In this document: one piece after another, positions 1 to 5,297 of the stretch
Layout of the letters: each line of letters starts with the position of its first letter
Numbering within the stretch: the first letter of the stretch is position 1
Assembly (NCBI GenBank): GCA_017958245.1
Contig: JAGDDC010000125.1
Coordinates: 1-5,297 of the forward strand
Source: Lachnospiraceae bacterium
Lineage (GTDB): Bacteria > Bacillota_A > Clostridia > Lachnospirales > Lachnospiraceae
DNA: 5,297 nucleotides
Reading direction: 5' to 3'
Program-made: the position numbers and the translations under genes
The notes under the pieces: model-generated
The model's database searches: none
The model's input: the letters and a program-made list of their open reading frames with translations, nothing else
Told to the model about the DNA's origin: nothing

Positions 1-1240
1 CAAGATCGTTCAGCGGATCATACCCCTTTGTGAAATCCTCGTTCGGGAGGGTGATTCCGTTCGGGGAAGTGATATCGCCTATACCCAGTCTCACGTTCAG
101 GAAATCGCTGTGAACGCTTCCCTTCTCCCAGAGACGGTTCTTCGTAGTGGTCACGAAGGAGAGCATCTCCTCCGCCGAAGGGTACTGCTCCCTGAGGACG
201 CCTGCGTTGTACGCTGCCTTCTCCCCGAGGCGCTTCGATATCCTGTCTATGTAGTCAAGATACGTGTTCTTGCGGGTCATCTCGCTGCGTCCCGCTTCCT
301 TCTTGTTGTATCTTGAGTTGGCAACCGCCCAGATCGCAGCCATTGCTGCGGCTCCGCCCGACATGACGAGGCTCGACGCTCCGAAGCCGCCTTCGCCCGA
401 CATGAGTGCTGCAAGCGCGATAGGGATCACCATGGTAAATGAAGGTCCGATCGTGAAGATGAGCGGCTGTCCCTTGTAGGGCTGAGCCGGCTGACAGCGC
501 TCCACTGCCACGTTCTCCGTATCGAGCGTCCTCAGATGTCTGGGGGTACGCAGGAAATACGTCTTCTCGTACTCTTCTTCCTCAGTCTCGTCCATGATCT
601 CAGGGATCACAACGGGATCAAGGAGTTTCACCCTAACTTCACCCGCAGGGTGGTTGATCGCAATGAGCTGACCGAGATACACGATCTTGAGTCCCACTGC
701 ATATATGACATCGCCATATCTCACGGGAGTCTTCGTTCTGATCTTTCGGCCGTTTATGAAGGTGCCGTTGGTGCTCCCGAGATCGCTCACGAAGGTCGCG
801 TTCCCCTCGAACGAGATCTGCGCGTGCTTCTTTGACAGGAACTTGTTGCCGTAGATCACGTCGCAGGACGGGTCTGAACCTATCGTAAGTCCCGCGATCT
901 TCTCTCTTCTTAAGATATACTTTGAGAAGGCCGTGCTCTCTTCACTGACCTCATCAATCTTTAAGGAGAACCATGATTCATCCTTTTTTATGGTTCCCTC
1001 GAGTACCAGCCCGTTCTCCAAGGCTGACTTCTCAACAGGATCTCCTCCCTTCAGGAGATCGTACTTTCTGCTCGAGGAGATGGTCCATTTGCCGTCCCAT
1101 ACCTCTATGTCAAGGAGAAGCTCGTCGTCAAGCCCCGATATGAAAGGGGTCACAAGGACGGGGAACTTCCTGTTGTCAACGTTCGGAAAATAGTGCTCCG
1201 AAAAACCGTTTTCAAAAAAAACCGTCATCAATAAAGACAT
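1..1240 (-). CDS. essC: EssC-type T7SSb ATPase, N-terminal 413 residues (runs off the left edge)
   Basis: EssC is the membrane-anchored FtsK/SpoIIIE-family ATPase that drives export of WXG100/LXG substrates in Firmicute type VII secretion systems. Only its N-terminal part is seen here; the ATPase domains would lie beyond base 1. Residues 1-95 form a degenerate first FHA-like domain. Residues about 105-190 form a clear second FHA domain, with IGSDPSCD at 120-127, LSKKHAQI at 135-142 and GSTNGTFINGRKI at 155-167. The EssC-typical linker YFLRTPRHLRTLD follows (228-240), then VERCQPAQP (247-254). Two membrane helices lie near 260-281 and 286-307. A charged helical segment with LGEKAAYN, LREQYPS and HSDFLNVRLGIGDI (377-390) resembles the region after the membrane helices of known EssC proteins. 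The ATG at 1240 has GAGG eight bases upstream; an ATG at codon 5 has no comparable site. The usual FHA arginine after the IG motif is serine (S122). The family call rests on recalled motifs, and I am confident of it. Confidence 0.92.
   Translation of the reverse strand, partial: MSLLMTVFFENGFSEHYFPNVDNRKFPVLVTPFISGLDDELLLDIEVWDGKWTISSSRKYDLLKGGDPVEKSALENGLVLEGTIKKDESWFSLKIDEVSEESTAFSKYILRREKIAGLTIGSDPSCDVIYGNKFLSKKHAQISFEGNATFVSDLGSTNGTFINGRKIRTKTPVRYGDVIYAVGLKIVYLGQLIAINHPAGEVRVKLLDPVVIPEIMDETEEEEYEKTYFLRTPRHLRTLDTENVAVERCQPAQPYKGQPLIFTIGPSFTMVIPIALAALMSGEGGFGASSLVMSGGAAAMAAIWAVANSRYNKKEAGRSEMTRKNTYLDYIDRISKRLGEKAAYNAGVLREQYPSAEEMLSFVTTTKNRLWEKGSVHSDFLNVRLGIGDITSPNGITLPNEDFTKGYDPLNDL
520..539. 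repeat. 20-base exact repeat, copy inside essC
   Basis: TATCGAGCGTCCTCAGATGT on the plus strand. It recurs exactly at 3711-3730 in the kinase gene. On the coding strand both copies are read in the same frame as HLRTLD. In essC this hexapeptide is part of the linker between the second FHA domain and the membrane helices. Confidence 0.6.
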
Positions 1241-1248
1241 TTTCTATA

Positions 1249-1252
1249 CCTC
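1249..1252 (-). promoter_or_regulatory. Ribosome binding site of essC
   Basis: GAGG on the minus strand lies eight bases before the ATG at 1240, inside the 33-base gap after the coiled-coil gene. It supports the first ATG over the ATG at codon 5. The short gap, with no terminator-like hairpin, suggests co-transcription with the gene upstream. Confidence 0.7.
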
Positions 1253-1273
1253 GCTATATAAAGTGATCGTTTT

Positions 1274-2188
1274 TCATCCTAAAGAAGTGTTCTCTACCAT
1301 CTTCTCAAATATAAAGAGTGCATCATCGATATCTATGGTTCTTTCCACACCTTCCCGCTCCTTCGAGATCTCGAAAAGACTCAAAAGCATAAAACCGTCC
1401 TTGTCAATGGTGCCCACGGTGCAGGTGTTGTACTCTCCGGGTTTATAGTCATCCCACGGACACTCGGCATAAACGATGCCGTCCTTGTACTCTTTGACAT
1501 CATAGTTTTTAACACCGTATTCTTCCATGATCTTGTCAACGGCGGCGTCAAGTTTATCGGCATCTGCGAGCTGTTCTTCTGTGAGAGCCTGTATCATTAT
1601 AGTGTAGATGAGAACCTGATCCGAATTCACGTCTGTCATAGTGTAAAAACCGCTCTCGGGGATCGAATCCTCGTTGTCAAAAAGAGCAGGATAGACGTAG
1701 CTCACACCACTCTGCTCGTCGGTCACTCTGTACCAGTCCCCGTTTGCCACTATGTTCGAGAGGCTGTTTTCGCTTTTCTTTTTCCCGGAAGAGAAGACTC
1801 CCGTCGCGATCAGCACGATGACCACTACGACAAGCGCGGCTCCTCCGATGATGAACGGAAGGAACTTCTTGATGTCCGGTTTCTCTCCGCTCGCCTTTTT
1901 CGCAGCCTTTCTTTCGGCAGCGGCCTGCCTTGCCAGCTCTCTTTCCCTCTCGAGAGCTTCCCTCTCAGCCTGTGCCCTCTGCGCGTCCGCTTCGGCCTGC
2001 TGTTGCTGGAGCTCCTTCAGGGACTCAAGCCTCTTGATGTCCTCGGTCACCTGCTGCTTCTGGCGCTCGAGTTCTGCCAGCCTTTCCTCCTCGGCAAGCT
2101 TGGCCGCTCTCTGTGCTTCCTCGTCCTGCTGTTTCTTTCTTCTGGTCGCAAACAGCGCCTCAGCTTCGTTGTTTTGATTGTCAGTCAT
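1274..2188 (-). CDS. Single-pass membrane protein with long cytoplasmic coiled coil and an extracytoplasmic domain, candidate T7SS accessory protein
   Basis: I do not recognise a named family. The 304-residue product has three parts. Residues about 14-100 are an Ala/Glu/Gln/Arg/Lys-rich heptad-like helix, TolA-like in composition only. One strong membrane helix spans about 109-132 (FLPFIIGGAALVVVVIVLIA). A roughly 170-residue C-terminal domain follows, probably extracytoplasmic, with YVYPALF near 164-170 and two cysteines, C243 and C256, that could form a disulfide. A SGVSYVYP-like opening followed by an alternating strand/helix pattern recalls PsbP/Mog1-like secreted domains, but this is only a suggestion. 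The ATG at 2188 was chosen because AGGGAG lies six bases upstream; the in-frame ATG at 2209 lacks such a site and would add seven residues. There is no signal peptide. The gene lies between the response regulator and essC on the same strand, so a role at the secretion machine or in sensing its state is plausible but inferred. It lacks the EssB pseudokinase plus membrane helix layout and the multi-helix layout of EsaA. Confidence 0.85.
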   Translation of the reverse strand: MTDNQNNEAEALFATRRKKQQDEEAQRAAKLAEEERLAELERQKQQVTEDIKRLESLKELQQQQAEADAQRAQAEREALERERELARQAAAERKAAKKASGEKPDIKKFLPFIIGGAALVVVVIVLIATGVFSSGKKKSENSLSNIVANGDWYRVTDEQSGVSYVYPALFDNEDSIPESGFYTMTDVNSDQVLIYTIMIQALTEEQLADADKLDAAVDKIMEEYGVKNYDVKEYKDGIVYAECPWDDYKPGEYNTCTVGTIDKDGFMLLSLFEISKEREGVERTIDIDDALFIFEKMVENTSLG

Positions 2189-2194
2189 AATCTT

Positions 2195-2200
2195 CTCCCT
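2195..2200 (-). promoter_or_regulatory. Ribosome binding site that sets the start at 2188
   Basis: AGGGAG on the minus strand is six bases before the ATG at 2188. It overlaps the longer frame that begins at 2209, whose own upstream sequence is an AT run (TATATATAACAG) without a Shine-Dalgarno match. This decides for the shorter protein. Confidence 0.75.
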
Positions 2201-2210
2201 TTCTGTCATC

Positions 2211-2242
2211 TGTTATATATATGAACACCCGCCTTAAGCCGG
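2211..2242. other. Intergenic stretch with two imperfect inverted repeats
   Basis: The gap between the response regulator and the coiled-coil gene is the longest in the cluster (2189-2244). It holds TGTT-N9-AACA at 2211-2227 around an alternating AT core, and CCG-C-CTTAAG-C-CGG at 2229-2242, a palindrome broken by one C/C pair. Either could be a protein binding site or a weak mRNA hairpin near the start of the next gene. No T-run follows, so a terminator is not supported. Both may be chance. Confidence 0.25.
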
Positions 2243-2244
2243 CA

Positions 2245-2871
2245 TTAAGTGTCATCCTCCTGCCCGATATCGCCTTCCTTCAGGTATCTTCTGATATCCG
2301 ACCTCTTTTTCATGTTTGTCTTCTCGAGGATCGAGGATACCACCTGCTTGACGTATCCGTAGGAGTATTTGGCCTGTTCCGCTATCTCGGGGTTTGACAG
2401 GCCGTCCGCCACATACTTTGCCACGGTGAGCTCAGTCTCCGTGAGTATCTGCTCAAAATCCGCAAGCGCTTCCTTGTCATATTGCGACTGCGCCGGCGGT
2501 GACTCTATCCTGTTTTTTATGCGGGCCAGGAACACGCTTTTTACAAACGGTTTGGTTATGTAGTCCGCCGCGCCGTACTCAAGCCCTTTTATCTCGAAGT
2601 CCGGATCGTCCATCCCTGTCAGGAATATGACGGGCACGTCCTTCGCGCTCTCAAGAGACTTGATCTCCTTGAAGGTGTCATATCCGTCCATCTCCGGCAT
2701 ATCAACATCCAGGAGAACGAGCCTGTAATCGACCTCCCTGTTTAAGAGGTCTATGGCCTGCCGCCCCGATTTTGCGAGGCTCACGTTGTATCCGGCGCTG
2801 ATCAGGATATCTTCGATAGTGTTCAGCATGCCGATATCGTCGTCGACACACAGTATTCTGCTCTTATCCAT
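2245..2871 (-). CDS. Two-component response regulator, receiver plus LuxR/NarL-type HTH
   Basis: This 208-residue cytoplasmic protein has the usual length for the NarL/FixJ class. Residues about 4-122 are a receiver domain: acidic pocket D10/D11/D12, phosphoacceptor D55 in LLDVDMPEMDG, T85 in IFLTG and K107 in TKPF, so all the residues needed for phosphorylation are present. Residues about 142-197 are a LuxR-type helix-turn-helix: LTETELTVAKYVADGLSNPEIAEQA, then the recognition region YSYGYVKQVVSSILEKTN. The common TVKNH pattern of that helix reads YVKQV here, so DNA specificity may differ from standard NarL types. A short acidic tail (GDIGQEDDT) ends the protein. The ATG at 2871 follows two tandem AAGGG-like sites at three and eight bases. 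The gene starts 15 bases after the kinase stop, so the two are almost certainly a cognate pair. By analogy with DegU, a LuxR-type regulator known to act on the Bacillus subtilis yuk T7SS operon, the likely target is the adjoining T7SS locus; this is an inference. Confidence 0.93.
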   Translation of the reverse strand: MDKSRILCVDDDIGMLNTIEDILISAGYNVSLAKSGRQAIDLLNREVDYRLVLLDVDMPEMDGYDTFKEIKSLESAKDVPVIFLTGMDDPDFEIKGLEYGAADYITKPFVKSVFLARIKNRIESPPAQSQYDKEALADFEQILTETELTVAKYVADGLSNPEIAEQAKYSYGYVKQVVSSILEKTNMKKRSDIRRYLKEGDIGQEDDT

Positions 2872-2886
2872 TGTCCCTTCCCTTTT

Positions 2887-5256
2887 CTAAGTCGTCTTCA
2901 TGTTGTTCCTTATCAACGTTTCCGCCTTTTCGAAATCAATGTTCTTTATAAAGGATCTTATGCTTTCAAATGTATCATTTGCGCCGACCGTCTTCTCAAG
3001 CTCGTCCACAAGATCGAGCGCGGGCGACTGGTTGCCGAGATGGACTGCCTCGAGGAGCATCTGCCACAGCTCTTTCTCTTCGTGAGGTCTCGTCTTCTCA
3101 TCCATCTTCTCGACGAGATCGGGCTTGATCTTGTCAAACTCCTCAAGGAAAAGCCTTAAGCCCGCTATCACTCTCTCAAGCTTCATCACAAAGAGCGGCA
3201 TCGCAGCTTCAACGTACTCCCTGTCCGCGTCCTTCATCCTGCGTTCAAGCCTTCTGGCCGAGTAGTAGAGGTCTTCTCCCCCGACGTTTCCTGCGTTTCC
3301 CTTCAGGGAGTGAACAAGGATCGCCGCGTTCTCGTAGTCGTCGTCTTCCATATACCGCCTGATCTTTTCGAGGCTCTCGGTCGCGCCCTTTATGAAGTAT
3401 TCCGCGACCCTCGCGAACTGGAGTATGTCTCCGCTCAAATGCTTCAAGGCCAGGTCAAGGATTATGTCGTACGGCTTGACAAGCTTTGCGAGTCCGTCGC
3501 GCACTTCCTCGTCGAGGAGTGTTGCGGTGTCGTTGTTCACCTGCGTCACGAGGTTCTCGGGAAGATGCTTGATCAGAGCCTTCTCAAGCAGGCTGCTGTC
3601 AACGGGCTTTAAAAGATAGTCATCAAACCCCGCCTCGAGGAACATCGTCTTCTTGTCGGGAGAAGCATCTGCTGTGAGGACTATGATCGGTATCCTCCGT
3701 CCTCTCTTCTTATCGAGCGTCCTCAGATGTTTCATCGCCTCGATGCCGTCGATCTCCGGCATCATGTAATCCATGAGGACCAGATCGTAGTCCTTCTTTT
3801 CGTACATCTCGTAGCATTCACTCGCGGACGCCGCGGTGTCGAGTCCTATGAGAGTCCGCTTGAGCAGCGATTTGACGACCACGAGGTTCATGGTATTGTC
3901 GTCGACTGCGAGTATCTTTGCCTCAGGCGCGATAAAGAACCCTTCCGTATCGGCAAATGACCCCGTCTCCTTGCCGGGCTTTAAGTTTATGTCAAACCAG
4001 AACAGGCTTCCCGTGCCGTACCGGCTCTTTACCTCTATCTTTGTCCCCATGAGGTTCGCGAGCTTGTTCGAGATCGCAAGCCCGAGCCCCGTGCCCTCGA
4101 TGCTCCGGTTTCTTATGATGTCGGCTCGCTCAAAGCTCTCAAAGATCCTTGCGAGGTCCTCCTTTGCGATGCCGTTTCCGGTATCCGAGACTTCAAAATG
4201 CACCCTTCTCACGGACTTCGTCGCCGATCCGAGCTCCTGGGCGGAGAGGACGACTGTTCCCTTCTGCGTGTATTTGACCGCGTTTGAGAGGAGATTGGAC
4301 AGGATCTGCGATATCTTCCTCATGTCGCCGTAGAAGTAGGACGACAGGTTCCTGTCTATGTCCATTACGAATTCCAGCTTCTTCTTCTCGGCTTCCTTGC
4401 CAAAGAAGGCTCCCAGTCCGTCGAGCATCTTGCGGATGTTGAAGTCCTCTTCGAAGAGCACTTCCTTGCCCATGTCGATCCTCGAGAGGTCGAGGAACTG
4501 GTTTACCATGAACAGGAGCTGTCTGCCGGCGTTGTCGACGTTCTGAGCGTACTCGTTGATCCTCGTGTTCTCGGACTCCCTGAGTATCATCTCATTCATG
4601 CCCAGCAGCATGTTGATGGGAGTTCTGATCTCGTGACTGATGTTTGCGAGCAGTTCGCTCTTCGCCTTGCTCGAATCCTCTGCAATCTTCTGCTGCTTGC
4701 GATATTCGCTTATGTACATCAGAAAGATCAGGCCGATGCCCACAGCCGACAGGATGATGCCCGCGAGCTGGTCGTAGAACATCTTCTCGTCCGACTCAAA
4801 AGGCGTGACATACTCGGGATACCTGTAGGAAAAAAAGCAGACGCCGAAGTAAAAAAGCATCTGAATGATCTCCATGATGTACATCAACGTGCCCTTGTAC
4901 ATGAGGAGAGTGAACACTATCCCGAAGGCAAAAAAATAAGGGATAGAGCCGTTCATCCCGCCTGTTTCAAGGAAAAGCCAGGCAAACAGTATCATGAAGA
5001 CGCTCACCGACGTGAGCAGATAACCTACGACGTACTTCCTCGTCACGTGAACGAACATCATCAGGCCGACGCTCGCAAGAGCAGCCATGAGGTTTATGAG
5101 TGACCCCGTGATGTCGGATGAAGTGAAGAGATCCTGAACCGCGCCGACGAGGCTCACAAGGACTCCCGCGGTCCCGAGCAGCTTGAACATCCTGATGTCG
5201 AGTTCTTTTTCTTTTATGTAAAAGCTTACGATAAATCTTTTGAGTCTTCCGATCAT
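2887..5256 (-). CDS. Hybrid sensor histidine kinase with receiver and HPt domains
   Basis: A 789-residue membrane kinase. Six hydrophobic helices lie near 25-44, 49-71, 75-96, 105-120, 123-144 and 164-183, with only short loops, so there is no large extracellular sensor; sensing within the membrane or through partners is likely. The DHp H-box is SHEIRTP with H208. The HATPase core has N325 (LLSNAVKYT), D358 in DTGNGI and GTGLGL at 388-393. A receiver domain (about 447-563) has D452/D453, acceptor D496 in LMDYMMPEIDG, T528 and K550. An HPt domain follows (about 598-705), with H649 in VHSLKGNAGNVGG. All catalytic residues are present. About 85 further residues form a charged helical extension. 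The product would autophosphorylate and pass phosphate internally to H649, then probably to D55 of the regulator encoded next. The ATG at 5256 has GGAG seven bases upstream; a TTG at 5277 would extend it by seven residues but has a weaker site. The signal sensed is unknown. Confidence 0.94.
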   Translation of the reverse strand: MIGRLKRFIVSFYIKEKELDIRMFKLLGTAGVLVSLVGAVQDLFTSSDITGSLINLMAALASVGLMMFVHVTRKYVVGYLLTSVSVFMILFAWLFLETGGMNGSIPYFFAFGIVFTLLMYKGTLMYIMEIIQMLFYFGVCFFSYRYPEYVTPFESDEKMFYDQLAGIILSAVGIGLIFLMYISEYRKQQKIAEDSSKAKSELLANISHEIRTPINMLLGMNEMILRESENTRINEYAQNVDNAGRQLLFMVNQFLDLSRIDMGKEVLFEEDFNIRKMLDGLGAFFGKEAEKKKLEFVMDIDRNLSSYFYGDMRKISQILSNLLSNAVKYTQKGTVVLSAQELGSATKSVRRVHFEVSDTGNGIAKEDLARIFESFERADIIRNRSIEGTGLGLAISNKLANLMGTKIEVKSRYGTGSLFWFDINLKPGKETGSFADTEGFFIAPEAKILAVDDNTMNLVVVKSLLKRTLIGLDTAASASECYEMYEKKDYDLVLMDYMMPEIDGIEAMKHLRTLDKKRGRRIPIIVLTADASPDKKTMFLEAGFDDYLLKPVDSSLLEKALIKHLPENLVTQVNNDTATLLDEEVRDGLAKLVKPYDIILDLALKHLSGDILQFARVAEYFIKGATESLEKIRRYMEDDDYENAAILVHSLKGNAGNVGGEDLYYSARRLERRMKDADREYVEAAMPLFVMKLERVIAGLRLFLEEFDKIKPDLVEKMDEKTRPHEEKELWQMLLEAVHLGNQSPALDLVDELEKTVGANDTFESIRSFIKNIDFEKAETLIRNNMKTT
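3711..3730. repeat. 20-base exact repeat, copy inside the kinase receiver domain
   Basis: Identical to 520-539 and in the same coding frame (HLRTLD). Here it codes for a receiver-domain helix just after the D496 phosphoacceptor loop (MKHLRTLDKK). The flanking bases differ on both sides, so the match is limited to this hexapeptide. Confidence 0.6.
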
Positions 5257-5263
5257 CAATCTG

Positions 5264-5267
5264 CTCC
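5264..5267 (-). promoter_or_regulatory. Ribosome binding site that sets the kinase start at 5256
   Basis: GGAG (within CGGAG) on the minus strand sits seven bases before the ATG at 5256. The longer alternative, TTG at 5277, has only AGGA three bases upstream of it. The ATG is therefore preferred. The remaining bases to 5297 are too few to judge a promoter or the end of an upstream gene. Confidence 0.65.
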
Positions 5268-5297
5268 GTCGTAACAATAATCCTGTATCTTATTAAG

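Noticed and set aside
110..835. Plus-strand open frames opposite essC
   Set aside because: The minus strand is open without a stop from 1240 to base 1 and encodes recognisable EssC motifs; the plus-strand frames show none.
1241..1273. Terminator between the coiled-coil gene and essC
   Set aside because: No GC-rich inverted repeat followed by a T-run is present in the 33 bases.
1752..2177. Plus-strand open frame rich in Ser, Ala and Cys
   Set aside because: It is the antisense mirror of the coiled-coil gene; its low-complexity composition follows from the Glu/Gln/Ala codons on the other strand, and it has no convincing ribosome binding site.
1274..2188. Coiled-coil protein as TolA or EssB
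   Set aside because: The resemblance to TolA is only in composition of the helix, and the membrane helix is central rather than N-terminal; no EssB pseudokinase domain precedes the membrane segment.
2189..2209. ATG at 2209 as the start of the coiled-coil protein
   Set aside because: No Shine-Dalgarno match precedes it, while AGGGAG lies six bases before the ATG at 2188.
3836..4333. Plus-strand open frame of 165 codons opposite the kinase
   Set aside because: The minus-strand frame holds an intact HATPase and receiver domain with all motifs, so this is a shadow frame. The same holds for the plus-strand frames at 4633-5103 and 3310-3612.
5257..5277. TTG start giving a 796-residue kinase
   Set aside because: The ATG at 5256 has a better ribosome binding site (GGAG, seven bases upstream), and the extra residues add no domain. 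A TTG start is not excluded.

Overview
The window holds four genes, all on the minus strand, with gaps of 15, about 56 and 33 bases. In transcription order, from the right edge to the left, they are: a hybrid sensor histidine kinase, a LuxR/NarL-type response regulator, a single-pass membrane protein with a long charged coiled coil, and the first 413 residues of an EssC-type ATPase of a type VII secretion system (T7SSb). The last gene runs off the left edge. No RNA gene, insertion sequence, CRISPR array or convincing terminator is visible, and no stretch of 300 bases lacks a gene.

The organism is probably a Firmicute of class Clostridia, plausibly a Lachnospiraceae member. The reasons are the T7SSb form of EssC (two N-terminal FHA-like domains before two membrane helices), the kinase's H-box context (SHEIRTPIN followed by LGMNEMILRES), common AGA/AGG and ATA codons, purine-rich AGGGAG/GGAG ribosome binding sites, and moderate rather than very low GC. 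This placement is an inference from family resemblance, without a database search.

The kinase has six predicted membrane helices, a DHp/HATPase core, a receiver domain and a C-terminal HPt domain. It therefore carries three of the four relay stations of a phosphorelay. The response regulator directly downstream has its own receiver and an HTH output and would supply the fourth. The simplest reading is a His-Asp-His-Asp relay, kinase H208 to D496 to H649 to regulator D55, that controls transcription, probably of the adjoining T7SS genes. The membrane protein between the regulator and essC matches no T7SS part that I recognise (it is not EssA, EssB or EsaA by its visible features), and it is the best candidate here for an undescribed accessory component.

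Two start sites are best placed 21 bases inside the longest reading frames, because a good ribosome binding site precedes the internal ATG: the kinase at 5256 and the coiled-coil protein at 2188.
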